In this document: positions 43,966 through 52,638 of the stretch, piece after piece | How positions within the stretch are numbered: position 1 is the first letter of the stretch | Layout: every line of letters begins with the position of its first letter | From: Metabacillus arenae | GTDB taxonomy: Bacteria; Bacillota; Bacilli; Bacillales; Bacillaceae | DNA length: 64,000 bases | Assembly (NCBI RefSeq): GCF_014773385.1 | Contig: NZ_JACXAI010000003.1 | Span: forward strand, 124,001-188,000 | Direction: 5' to 3' | Notes under the pieces: model-generated | The model's database searches: none | Told to the model about the DNA's origin: nothing | What the model saw: the letters and a program-made list of their open reading frames with translations, nothing else | Position numbers and translations under genes: made by a program

Positions 43966-44558
43966 TGTATAACACCTCTTTAATCATTACCTTCTATATA
44001 TAGCTGTAGAATTCTCTACGGAAACCAACCTTTAAAAGTTTCACAGTTATATGAATAATAGTAAGGTGATCCACAACAATTCGGACCTTTGTTAAAAAAG
44101 AGCGGATATCCTTAATAGAGGATAGCGTCGATAATTAAAAAATAACACCTTATTCAAAATCAAGTATCTTTCTTTTTTTCTTAACATAAAAACAATACAA
44201 ATTAGCCTTTGTATAAAAATAAGCAATAAACTCACACACCTGTCTACTCCCCCAATTAGATAGATTTGTAATGTAATAGTTCTATATGGTCGATGGAGCT
44301 CAGCGTGGCGATTTTACGGGTGTGTTCTTCTTTACCAGTCGAATGATTTAAAACAATGGTCTTGGCTGGGAGAGATAAAAACGAAAGAAAGAGATTTCGG
44401 TTTTATGTAGGAATGTCCTGACTACTTTAAGTTACAAAATCATGGAATTCTATTATGTTAATATTCTATCACACTAGATTACAAGTCTCCTTTTTCTCCC
44501 TCTTATCTAAATTGGTACGATAAATGATGAGAAGTCTGTTATATTTAAACTAAACTAA
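43966..44558. other. 590-bp intergenic region
   Basis: No gene, terminator or structured RNA recognised; AT-rich. Confidence 0.35.
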
Positions 44559-46169
44559 TTAACTTAATTGCCGTGCGATATAATCCGCCGTTCGAATCGC
44601 TAATGCAACTGTAGTCAATGTCGGATTGGCAGCTCCTGTGTTAGGTAATATACTATTGTCAGCTACATAGAGTCCGGACATGCTATGGACTTGACCAAAG
44701 CGGTTGGTTGTTGAGGTGGATGGATCATCGCCCATTCTGCACGTTCCCATTACATGAAAGTCGATTCCAGGAGAGCTTAAACAGATTTCAGGCTGCATAC
44801 TTGATCCTAAAGCAGCAGCAGCTTTAATGATACTTTCGTTCAATTGGGAAATGATCAACTTATCTTTTGCGCTGAAGGCAAAATTAACTTGAATTTCTGG
44901 AACCCCGTACTTATCCCTTCTGTTCGGATCTAGGAAAAGCATGTTTTCATAACGAGGTTCTACCTTGCCAAAAGCATACGTTTCAACATTATGTTCTGCT
45001 GTTTGATTTAGTATTTCATATCCCTTTAAGATGTCAAACTGAATTTGATAGGGATGGCTTTCCGTTTGCGGTATCAGAAGATGGATCACCTGTAAAGTAT
45101 TCTGGGTATCAATTAGAGGTCGATTCACTTGGAAGCTGGATCTCAAAAAAGAATGAATGGTTAAATAATGACCAATTGCCCTTCCCTTAATCCCGGAGGA
45201 AAGCAAGAGGCGCGGGCTCTGAAAAGCATTTGCCGAAAGGATTATGTTTTTCGCTTTTAATTCATAAACTTTTTTCTCAGGAGTCATTACTTTGATACCT
45301 GTGACTTTTTCTTGGACAGTAAGTATTTGTACGGCTCTTGAATTGATCGCCAAATCAAACGGCCGTTCCATAAGTGCTGAGGCTAAAAATGAAATGGAAC
45401 TGAAATTTACGACTGGCCCATATTTGGCCGGTTCCAGATTAAGGGCTTTCGGAGTAACAGTTGTTTCAGGAAAACCACCTTCCCAAAGACGTTCAAGGAA
45501 TGTATATGTAAGCGGGTATGTTGTTTTTGAAACCAACATCATTTGTTCAGCGATATTATAATAAAACTCCAGTTCTTTTCTATTTATAGGATAATTATTC
45601 CATTCAGAATCGTACATACGAGGGCTGGCAAGTCCCCAAAACAAAGTCATTCCTCCAAGTGCGATAATTTCCCTCGCACCAGGCAACTCGGGTAGAAGAT
45701 AACCAATTGGCCTTAAAATTTTTGGATTTAAGAAATAGTTATTGAAACTGCTCGCTAAAGTAGGAAGGTTCCCTGCATGAGTTTGTAACAAGATTGGTCC
45801 TGCTTCCACAACGCCGATCTTTTTATCAGTATTCCTAAGTTGCTCACATAACCTCCAGATAGCTGCTCCTCCCCCTGCCCCTGTTCCGACAACGAGCACG
45901 TCATACTCAATTTGAGCCATCTTATCTAAAGAAGCAAGTGGAATAAATTCATCCTGTAATTTCGTCGGTAACAGAGGAGTGCAGGAGGGAATATTGGGAA
46001 AAACTCTGATTGGCACTGTTGGAGAGGGAATGTTGACCTTGTGACCGCCGATATTTAAATCGGTCCCGGGAATGTGGGGATTTTGGTAGATAAGCTGGTC
46101 TATTTGGATTCGATATTTTTTTGCAATGGTTTCTAGTGTATCTCCATTAAATGCCGTAATAATCTTCAT
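44559..46169 (-). CDS. LysM-GMC oxidoreductase fusion
   Basis: 536 residues. Residues 3-48 form a LysM module (ITAFNGDTLETIAKKYRIQI, then LNIGGHKVNIP). Residues about 88-536 are a GMC-type FAD oxidoreductase: FAD motif VLVVGTGAGGGAA (95-100), VVEAG, the GGMTLFWG loop, and the C-terminal active-site and FAD region FHVMGTCRMGDDP, GLYVADNSILPNTGAANP. GMC enzymes oxidise alcohols, sugars or sterols. No signal peptide is visible, so the LysM would act inside the cell, for example on the forming spore cortex or coat. GGGGTGAGTAAATA precedes the ATG. Monocistronic. Confidence 0.88.
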   Translation of the reverse strand: MKIITAFNGDTLETIAKKYRIQIDQLIYQNPHIPGTDLNIGGHKVNIPSPTVPIRVFPNIPSCTPLLPTKLQDEFIPLASLDKMAQIEYDVLVVGTGAGGGAAIWRLCEQLRNTDKKIGVVEAGPILLQTHAGNLPTLASSFNNYFLNPKILRPIGYLLPELPGAREIIALGGMTLFWGLASPRMYDSEWNNYPINRKELEFYYNIAEQMMLVSKTTYPLTYTFLERLWEGGFPETTVTPKALNLEPAKYGPVVNFSSISFLASALMERPFDLAINSRAVQILTVQEKVTGIKVMTPEKKVYELKAKNIILSANAFQSPRLLLSSGIKGRAIGHYLTIHSFLRSSFQVNRPLIDTQNTLQVIHLLIPQTESHPYQIQFDILKGYEILNQTAEHNVETYAFGKVEPRYENMLFLDPNRRDKYGVPEIQVNFAFSAKDKLIISQLNESIIKAAAALGSSMQPEICLSSPGIDFHVMGTCRMGDDPSTSTTNRFGQVHSMSGLYVADNSILPNTGAANPTLTTVALAIRTADYIARQLS

Positions 46170-46454
46170 TATTTACTCACCCCTATACTGAAAGACTACT
46201 TTTATAATGTATATAAACCACGTATATTTTTTATGATTTTTTTTGCGTTGTCGTACCCTCTTCAGATAGATAGAAAAAGGAGATTTCGCAAAGAAAAATT
46301 AAGCGGACTTTCCCAGCTTGAATACAGAGAAAGACCGCAGCTTTAAATATAAGGCTAAGTGCAATTGATTTTAGTTTATAATAAAAAAGAGAGTATTCTT
46401 TAATGACAGTTGTATGAAACCAGGCCGACATCAATTGGAACCCTTACGTAAAGC

Positions 46455-46607
46455 CGCCTTCTTCACGACCAGCAAAGAATCGCATAAGCATATTTACCAT
46501 TTGACTGCAAAAACACTATAAGAATGATAATTGGCTAGAGCCATCCCGTCAGTTCTGGTCAGACAGACTCTCTGTACTTGAACATTTTTTAGATGAGGAG
46601 GAATGAC
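46455..46607 (+). pseudogene. ArsR-type regulator C-terminal remnant
   Basis: FFTTSKESHKHIYHLTAKTL and, after a frame change and stop, NDNWLEPSRQFWSDRLSVLE with end HFLDEEE are the wing and C-terminal helix typical of ArsR regulators that precede AHSA1 genes. The TGA overlaps the ribosome binding site of the SRPBCC gene at 46610, as in such intact pairs. The N-terminal helix-turn-helix is missing. Confidence 0.6.
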
Positions 46608-46609
46608 GA

Positions 46610-47095
46610 ATGTTAGCAGTAATAGAAAAAGTAGAGGATGGCTATGTCGCCAGGTATGATCGACCATTAAAACATTCAATCGAAAAGGTATGGGCTGCTT
46701 TAACGGAGAATGATAAGCTGGCAAGATGGATGCCAAATCTCCAAGTAGAAGACCTCCGAAATGGAGGAACCATCAAATTTGATATGAAAGACGGTTCCGG
46801 CACATTTATTGATATTAAGATTTTAGATTTCGAAGAATATTCCGTGTTGGAATACGAATGGGGTAAAGACCGTGTTCGCTTTGAGTTATATCCCAAGCCT
46901 GAAGGCTGCCTGTTAGTATTAAAAGAGTTTATAGGTACAATAACGGATCATACATCAAAAGATTTATCAGGTTGGCATGTTTGCCTTGATGTTTTTTCCG
47001 CTTTGCTAGATGGTCGCTTTATAGAGTTTCCAAAAGGTGAATGGGAAAAATGGTATGAAAAGTATGATATAGCAGTTAAACAGATAGAAAAGTGA
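46610..47095 (+). CDS. SRPBCC / AHSA1-family protein
   Basis: 161 residues with ARYDRPLKHSIEKVWAALTE, LARWMPNLQVEDLRNGGTIK and FIGTITDHTSKDLSGWHVCLDVF, the markers of the AHSA1 subgroup usually paired with an ArsR regulator. GAGGAGGAATGACGA precedes the ATG. The cognate ArsR gene directly upstream is decayed, so this gene has probably lost its repressor and may be constitutively expressed. Function: hydrophobic-ligand binding, exact role unknown. Confidence 0.88.
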   Translation: MLAVIEKVEDGYVARYDRPLKHSIEKVWAALTENDKLARWMPNLQVEDLRNGGTIKFDMKDGSGTFIDIKILDFEEYSVLEYEWGKDRVRFELYPKPEGCLLVLKEFIGTITDHTSKDLSGWHVCLDVFSALLDGRFIEFPKGEWEKWYEKYDIAVKQIEK

Positions 47096-47286
47096 CCATC
47101 GATTCTTCAAAACCACTCTACTTATTAGAGTAGCAGATTATATTATGAATCAATTAAAATAAATATACACTAAGAAGTTCCAAAAAATTTTTACACATCG
47201 TAAATGACCTGGTTGCAGGTTAGAGTGACAGAAGCGTCAAAGAAGGAAAATAAGTGGAATAAGAAGAACCAGTTAATTAATTGGAC

Positions 47287-48396
47287 TTAAGTATCCTTTG
47301 ATTTTATTTTCTTTCCTTTTAGTAACGTTATTAAGGTAATGAAAATAAGAGGAAGTACGGCAACAATCGTAATAAACAGCGGCCAAACGACCAAAACGAT
47401 CTCTGCATGCTCAATTTCTGATTTATACATCGTGAGTGAAAGCAGCAGCGCTACAAATGAAACAGGAAAAATAATGATCCGTTCATCATGCAATTTGAAC
47501 ACTCTTGAAAGGGTCTCTTTCAGAATAAAAAGTGTAATGGATGCCTTCATATAGGAACCCACAATTAAGGCTATTCCAATAAAAGATTCAATTCTCGTAA
47601 TAATCTCTCTTATATTAATCAAACGTGCAAGTTGAAACACTGAAAATTTAAAGGTACTGGCGAGCGGACCCAAAGCCATAATCGAGCAAACAACAGAGAT
47701 GACGAACATGAAGCCTTGTATCAGCAAGACTAAAAACATATATTTTTTCAATGAGTTGTTCTTTTCCTTACGAACGAAAGGAAGTATTAATGAAAAAAGA
47801 ACCAGTTCTGAATAGGGAAAGCCTAAAACCAAATAAGAACCATGAATCACTGGTTTCATTCCATCTGGAAAGACAGGCAATAGATTTCCCACTTGATAAA
47901 ATGGAATGCTCAATATTAACACAGTTACTGAAAATAAAACCATGTAGATTAAAAGCATGACAAACATTCTCGTCATTACTTCTATACCTGATCTTGCTGT
48001 CATTGCAGACACAAGTAAAATCAAGGAATGAAAGACATAAGGAGGTGTTTCCCTCATCATAGCATTTGTAAGAAATCCTCCTATATCTACGACGATATTC
48101 GATAGCATTAATAGAAGAAGAAGTATAATTGGGATGGAAATACATAGTGTAACCCACTTCCCTAACATTTTGCGGCTGTAATCGATAAAGGTTAAATCAG
48201 GATTTTTGCGATATAAATAATAGACGCATGCTAAAAGGAATATCCCATATCCATTCCCAATTATGACAGAAAGCCACGCCCCATTGCCCGCTGCATCGGC
48301 TAAAGGCTGCGGCATGTTGATAAGAGAAGAACCAAGCATAAAAGAAAGAAATAAACATGCCATTTGCCCGCTGCTAACCGTTTCCTCTTTCCTCAT
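47287..48396 (-). CDS. Spore germination receptor subunit B (GerAB family permease)
   Basis: 369 residues with about ten membrane spans of the endospore germination permease family (APC fold). Typical features: SSGQMACLFLSFMLGSSLIN with the N-terminal helix, a mid-protein FPDGMKPVIHGSYLVLGFPYSEL (the conserved PxGxxPVxxG and FPYxE segments) and REIITRIESF. In the spore inner membrane this subunit binds nutrient germinants. Last gene of the A-C-D-B operon; 31 bp after the D-type gene. Confidence 0.93.
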   Translation of the reverse strand: MRKEETVSSGQMACLFLSFMLGSSLINMPQPLADAAGNGAWLSVIIGNGYGIFLLACVYYLYRKNPDLTFIDYSRKMLGKWVTLCISIPIILLLLLMLSNIVVDIGGFLTNAMMRETPPYVFHSLILLVSAMTARSGIEVMTRMFVMLLIYMVLFSVTVLILSIPFYQVGNLLPVFPDGMKPVIHGSYLVLGFPYSELVLFSLILPFVRKEKNNSLKKYMFLVLLIQGFMFVISVVCSIMALGPLASTFKFSVFQLARLINIREIITRIESFIGIALIVGSYMKASITLFILKETLSRVFKLHDERIIIFPVSFVALLLSLTMYKSEIEHAEIVLVVWPLFITIVAVLPLIFITLITLLKGKKIKSKDT

Positions 48397-48427
48397 CCTC
48401 TTTCCTCCCTTTTGTAAAACAATATGA

Positions 48428-48673
48428 TTATTTAGAAGATGACATCAAATAATCCACAATTTGTTGGGCAGGCTTGCCAAAGATAAAGTGAACAAAATCA
48501 TCTAGAGTTGGCCATTCTAAATCCATTACAAAAACAAGACTTAAATATATGACCGAAATCATCAACGTTCCATAAATGATCCGTTCACGGCGATTTGCTT
48601 GTTTTAATTTCGGAACGTCGTAAAGTATCATTCCCAAATATATGATCATTAGAACGAGAGTTTTTTCAAGCAA
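48428..48673 (-). CDS. Germinant receptor D-type subunit
   Basis: 81 residues, two hydrophobic spans (about 3-19 LVLMIIYLGMILYDVP and 33-52 IIYGTLMISVIYLSLVFVM). Size and topology match the small D subunits encoded inside some Bacillus ger operons, which modulate receptor activity. It starts 3 bp after the C-subunit stop, so translation is coupled. Identification is by position and topology rather than by residues. Confidence 0.75.
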   Translation of the reverse strand: MLEKTLVLMIIYLGMILYDVPKLKQANRRERIIYGTLMISVIYLSLVFVMDLEWPTLDDFVHFIFGKPAQQIVDYLMSSSK

Positions 48674-48676
48674 TGT

Positions 48677-49846
48677 CTATTCCTCCGTTACTTTTTCACC
48701 AAGGGGCATGCCTGTACCTTGAACTTTGACTTCAACATCAACTACAAATTTGATGTCGGCAAAAATGTCGTCCCAATCTTTTTCCCACTTTTTCCACAAC
48801 GCCGGGTCTTGTTGATAAAGTTTATTCCCTATGCCAAAAACATCTGCTTTCTTTTCCTGTAAATGTTCGATCTGTGTTTCTAGGTCCTCTTTTACCATTT
48901 TTTTAATATGATTTTCTAATTTTTTGATTTCTTTTTTAGTAGTTATAGATGTACATCGCAGTTCACCAACCACTCCCTCTATTTTAGTCAGCATATGTAC
49001 TGTGGGAGGTTTTTCGGAGAATTTGGGTCCTATTTTTGTATGAATAGAACGAATCTCCAGCGTTTCCTTTTTCCGATTCTTTCCACTTCCTTCATCCACA
49101 CAAGGGAACTCAATAACCCCTAGTTTAAATTCATTTGTTAACATAAGAATTTTCTGAACATCATCTGATGTTAAGCGATCAACCATCTTCCCTTTACTAA
49201 TTACAGCAGCACCACTGCTAAATGAAGATTTTTGTTGGTCCTCAGTCGTTTCAATATACGGAATCATTGTAGTTTTGACTTTACTATTTAGTTTCAGCAA
49301 GGTATCGAATAGCAGGGCTCTGTTTGTCTTTCCAGCAACATTTGCGCTGTTTTCTATAATGGTCCTTAGTTGCTGACCCATTGAACGCTCGATAAATGGT
49401 TTTTGTTTCCAATAGTCAGCAGCTTTTCCCTTGGTAATTATAATAAGCATATTGAGCCGTGTTTCATGGTCACGATAAAAATAGTCAAGAACCTCCCCTA
49501 TATCATGTTCCTTAGCAAATTGTTCCCCAATTAAAACAATTCGCATGTGACTCCATTGGGCCCTTCTCCCAAAATAACGTGGTAAGTCCCGTGCTGCATC
49601 AAAAAGGCTCTCATTTACTGTTTTTATATTTATATATGGGGGTTTACCCCCTCCCGCACCTGCTCCTCCAACAGTTTCCATTGGTGAATATACTTGAGCG
49701 TTTAATTCAATGCTGCCGTCTTCTGTTTGATCTAAACTTACCCCCATTAAAAAACCAACCTCGGTTAATTCCATACTGTTCCAGCAACCTGTTAAACAGA
49801 TTAATAAGCAAATAATAAGTAATGCTTTAATGGAGATAGAGTTCAT
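48677..49846 (-). CDS. Spore germination receptor subunit C (Ger(x)C lipoprotein)
   Basis: 389 residues. Lipoprotein signal with lipobox LTGC at residues 18-21 followed by WNSMELTEVGFLMGVSLDQT, the hallmark of Ger(x)C. The three-domain fold ends in a basic helical region and KVQGTGMPLGEK. It is anchored on the outer face of the spore inner membrane and required for receptor function. It begins 3 bp after the A-subunit stop. Confidence 0.95.
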   Translation of the reverse strand: MNSISIKALLIICLLICLTGCWNSMELTEVGFLMGVSLDQTEDGSIELNAQVYSPMETVGGAGAGGGKPPYINIKTVNESLFDAARDLPRYFGRRAQWSHMRIVLIGEQFAKEHDIGEVLDYFYRDHETRLNMLIIITKGKAADYWKQKPFIERSMGQQLRTIIENSANVAGKTNRALLFDTLLKLNSKVKTTMIPYIETTEDQQKSSFSSGAAVISKGKMVDRLTSDDVQKILMLTNEFKLGVIEFPCVDEGSGKNRKKETLEIRSIHTKIGPKFSEKPPTVHMLTKIEGVVGELRCTSITTKKEIKKLENHIKKMVKEDLETQIEHLQEKKADVFGIGNKLYQQDPALWKKWEKDWDDIFADIKFVVDVEVKVQGTGMPLGEKVTEE

Positions 49847-49849
49847 GTT

Positions 49850-51352
49850 CTACCATACTTTCTTAGGAGATTTAGATTGCAGATCACTTCTTCGCGGTGA
49901 ATTCCACAAAGATTTAAGCGGTGCTCTTATTAAAACATCGAGTAGCTGCCTCGGTCTGAATGGAGTAAGTGGACTAAAGTATGGTTGTCCCAGTGACCTT
50001 AAATACGTTAAATGTAACATAATGAGAACGAAGCCGATCATGATCCCAAATCCGCCTAATACAGCAGCTAAAATCATCAATGGTAATTGAAGAAGTCGAA
50101 TGCCGATGGCAATGCTGTAATGAGGCATCGCAAAAGAAGCAATTCCAGTTAGTGCGACTAAAATGACAATGGCTGGAGAAGCGATGTTGGCATTGATGGC
50201 GGCCTCCCCAACAATCAATGCTCCAACGATACTTACCGCTGATCCAACCGGTCTTGGCAAACGAATACCAGCTTCTCTTAATAATTCAAAGAAAAAAATC
50301 ATAATTAAAACTTCAAGAAAAGCGGGAAATGGGAGCCCTTCTCTTGTATCAAGAATAGCCATTAATAGGTTTGTCGGGATAAGTTCGGGATGAAAAGTAG
50401 TTAAAGCAATAAAAGCACTAGGTAATGTTAAGGCCATGAAAAATGCTGCCATTCTTAATACTCGAATAAAGGATGAAAAAATGACTCTATGATAATAATC
50501 CTCACTTGCTTGAAAGAATTCGGTGAAAAGTCCGGGGCAAATTAATATGGTTCCCGTACCTTGCACCATTACGATAATCCTTCCTTCTAATAAGCTGGAA
50601 ATGGCTACATCAGGACGTTCAGTCGTTCGATATTGGGGGAAAGGCGAATAGGTTGAATCTTCAATTAATTCTTCAATATTTGCTGTTTCCAAAATGTCCC
50701 CTTGTTTAGCAGAATCGATCCTTTTTTTGAATTCAGCCAGCGTTTCCTTATCGACGGTTCCCTCGAGGTAACCAAAAGCAACCTCCGTCCTAGTAGCTCC
50801 TCCTGCTCTAAATTTCTCAATTTTAAAATTAGGGTTTTGTAATCGGTTTCGTAATAACCCGATATTTCTTTTCATCTGTTCAACTGTACCTTCTCGGGGA
50901 CCTTTAACAACAGATTCCGATACAGGTTCTGTCACATTCCGCATGTTAATTTGTTCCGCTTGGGAATAGGATAACACTTTGTCCCAGCCATCAAAAAAGA
51001 TTACAATATATCCTTGTAAAATGTTGCTTACAGCCTGATTAAAACGATCAACAAGAACAGCATTTTCAGAAGAAATACCATTTTGATTAAAAAAGTTTAT
51101 AACCTCTTTCGTGGAAATCGTCGTAGCTGGACCAACTTCATGAGGTACCAAATCCTGCATCGATTTTTTCATATAATTCACTGATTTTTCTTGCACTAAA
51201 GTCGTGAAATACACTGAAAAAGCCTTATGTTTTAGATCTGGTCCGTATTGCCAAGGGAAAACTTTCAGATCTTCACAATTAGAAAAAATATCTTCTAACC
51301 GCTTTTGATTTTCCGATAAATTAGTTGAGATTGTTGTATCATTTGTAGTCAT
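49850..51352 (-). CDS. Spore germination receptor subunit A (GerA family)
   Basis: 500 residues. N-terminal cytoplasmic region (NQKRLEDIFSNCEDL), conserved EGTVEQMKRNIGLLRNRLQNP (the RxxREPxxE-like GPREGTV region), then five or so C-terminal membrane spans (FFMALTLPSAFIALTTFHPE, GIRLPRPVGSAVSIVGALIVGEAA, IGIRLLQLP). First gene of the germination operon; a sigma-G-like promoter lies upstream. The order A-C-D-B differs from the classical A-B-C. Confidence 0.95.
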   Translation of the reverse strand: MTTNDTTISTNLSENQKRLEDIFSNCEDLKVFPWQYGPDLKHKAFSVYFTTLVQEKSVNYMKKSMQDLVPHEVGPATTISTKEVINFFNQNGISSENAVLVDRFNQAVSNILQGYIVIFFDGWDKVLSYSQAEQINMRNVTEPVSESVVKGPREGTVEQMKRNIGLLRNRLQNPNFKIEKFRAGGATRTEVAFGYLEGTVDKETLAEFKKRIDSAKQGDILETANIEELIEDSTYSPFPQYRTTERPDVAISSLLEGRIIVMVQGTGTILICPGLFTEFFQASEDYYHRVIFSSFIRVLRMAAFFMALTLPSAFIALTTFHPELIPTNLLMAILDTREGLPFPAFLEVLIMIFFFELLREAGIRLPRPVGSAVSIVGALIVGEAAINANIASPAIVILVALTGIASFAMPHYSIAIGIRLLQLPLMILAAVLGGFGIMIGFVLIMLHLTYLRSLGQPYFSPLTPFRPRQLLDVLIRAPLKSLWNSPRRSDLQSKSPKKVW

Positions 51353-51382
51353 TACCCTAACCTCTTTTTTCCTTTATTGTTA

Positions 51383-51413
51383 TATTGTGATATAAAGGTT
51401 AGGGATTTATTCA
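51383..51413 (-). promoter_or_regulatory. Sigma-G-like forespore promoter of the ger operon
   Basis: On the minus strand TGAATA (51408-51413), 18-bp spacer, CACAATA (51383-51389), close to the sigma-G consensus TGAATA-N17/18-CATACTA and about 30 bp upstream of the A-subunit start. Ger operons are forespore-expressed, which supports the call. Confidence 0.6.
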
Positions 51414-51520
51414 CCATCAATCTTTCTATTCAGTAAGTGTAAGAAATGTTTATCGATAGGATACTTTTTGGGGGGAAATCGGGGGTTAACTGTATTTTCC
51501 TTTCCATCTTTCTGTTGACC

Positions 51521-52270
51521 TTAAATGTCTGTCTTAAAATGGCCAAAAAACGGTTCAGCTCCATGGGGAGATGCAGCCCATCTTATGGCATTCGCAATGA
51601 CTCTTATTACCTCTTTTTGATAATAAATCGGATGCCTCTCATGTCCCGGTTGGAAGTAAAAGATCTTTCCAAGTCGCCTGTGAAATGCACAGCCGCTTCG
51701 AAACACTTCTCCCCCTTCGAAGGAACTAATAAATACAAGCTGATCAGGGGCAGGTATGTCAAAAAATTCTCCATACATTTCCTCCTGCGGGATTTCAATA
51801 TACTGACCGATGCCTTCTGCTATGGGATGAGCTGGATCTACAACCCATAATATTTCTTTCTCTTCAGTTTCCCGCCATTTTAAATCACAGCTTGTGCCCA
51901 TTAACATTTTAAATATTTTCGAAAAATGTCCCGAATGCAGAACGATCAATCCCATTCCATCCAGGACCCTTTCATAAACTCTTTCAACAATTTCATCCGC
52001 TACTTTCTCATGGGCTAAATGTCCCCACCAGATCAATACATCTGTATGTTTCAGCACTTCTTCTGTTAAACCGTGCTCTGGCTGATCAAATGTAGCCGTT
52101 CGGAGCTGAAAGCCATACGGAATAAGGCCGTCAGCTATTGTTTTATGAATCCCATTTGGATAAATAGCAGCTACTTCAGGATCCTTCCGTTCATGGATAA
52201 ATTCATTCCAAATTGTTACCTTAATCGTTCTCATTTTAATCGTTTTATCTCCAAACGTTATTTGAATCAT
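51521..52270 (-). CDS. ThuA-like glutamine-amidotransferase-fold protein
   Basis: 249 residues of the ThuA (trehalose utilisation) family, a class I glutamine amidotransferase-like fold. Visible family segments: [65 protein letters not shown] and [14 protein letters not shown]. There is no catalytic Cys, so the role is not amide transfer; relatives take part in sugar (keto-trehalose) metabolism. GGGAGGCTAAAC precedes the ATG at 52270. Stands alone between the ger operon and the UvrA-like gene. Confidence 0.9.
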   Translation of the reverse strand: MIQITFGDKTIKMRTIKVTIWNEFIHERKDPEVAAIYPNGIHKTIADGLIPYGFQLRTATFDQPEHGLTEEVLKHTDVLIWWGHLAHEKVADEIVERVYERVLDGMGLIVLHSGHFSKIFKMLMGTSCDLKWRETEEKEILWVVDPAHPIAEGIGQYIEIPQEEMYGEFFDIPAPDQLVFISSFEGGEVFRSGCAFHRRLGKIFYFQPGHERHPIYYQKEVIRVIANAIRWAASPHGAEPFFGHFKTDI

Positions 52271-52638
52271 GTTTAGCCTCCCCTCTCACTAATATGACTA
52301 ATATCCTGTATAACGAATGGACTTAATTAATGAAAAGAATGATAACAGTGTATTATATGTATGATCCTTTTAAAAAATAATGGTAGGCTTTCAAAAAAGG
52401 TGATAAACTTAATCATTTGCTTTTTGTTTCGATTATGGATGATTCAGCTTTGATTGGCATGCTTAGTTAATAAGTAGATTTTCTCCGTTCATTTGTCTAT
52501 CTAGACTGGCACTTTTAATATTCTTATAAACCAAAAAGTATAAAAACTCATTTGCAATATATTATTGCAAATGAGTTTTCTATAACTAGCTGACATCTAG
52601 CTTTGTTTTAAAATATGGCTTGTTTTAATAATTTTAAT
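52271..52638. other. 370-bp intergenic region
   Basis: Holds a perfect terminator (52543-52579) for the UvrA-like gene and nothing else recognised. Confidence 0.4.
52543..52579 (-). terminator. Terminator of the UvrA-like gene
   Basis: AAAACTCATTTGCAAT (52543-52558) and ATTGCAAATGAGTTTT (52564-52579) form a perfect 16-bp stem with a 5-base loop and A/T ends. Confidence 0.88.

Noticed and set aside
46231-46434. 67-codon minus-strand hydrophobic frame upstream of the GMC gene
   Set aside because: No Shine-Dalgarno; AT-rich sequence readily gives hydrophobic codons.
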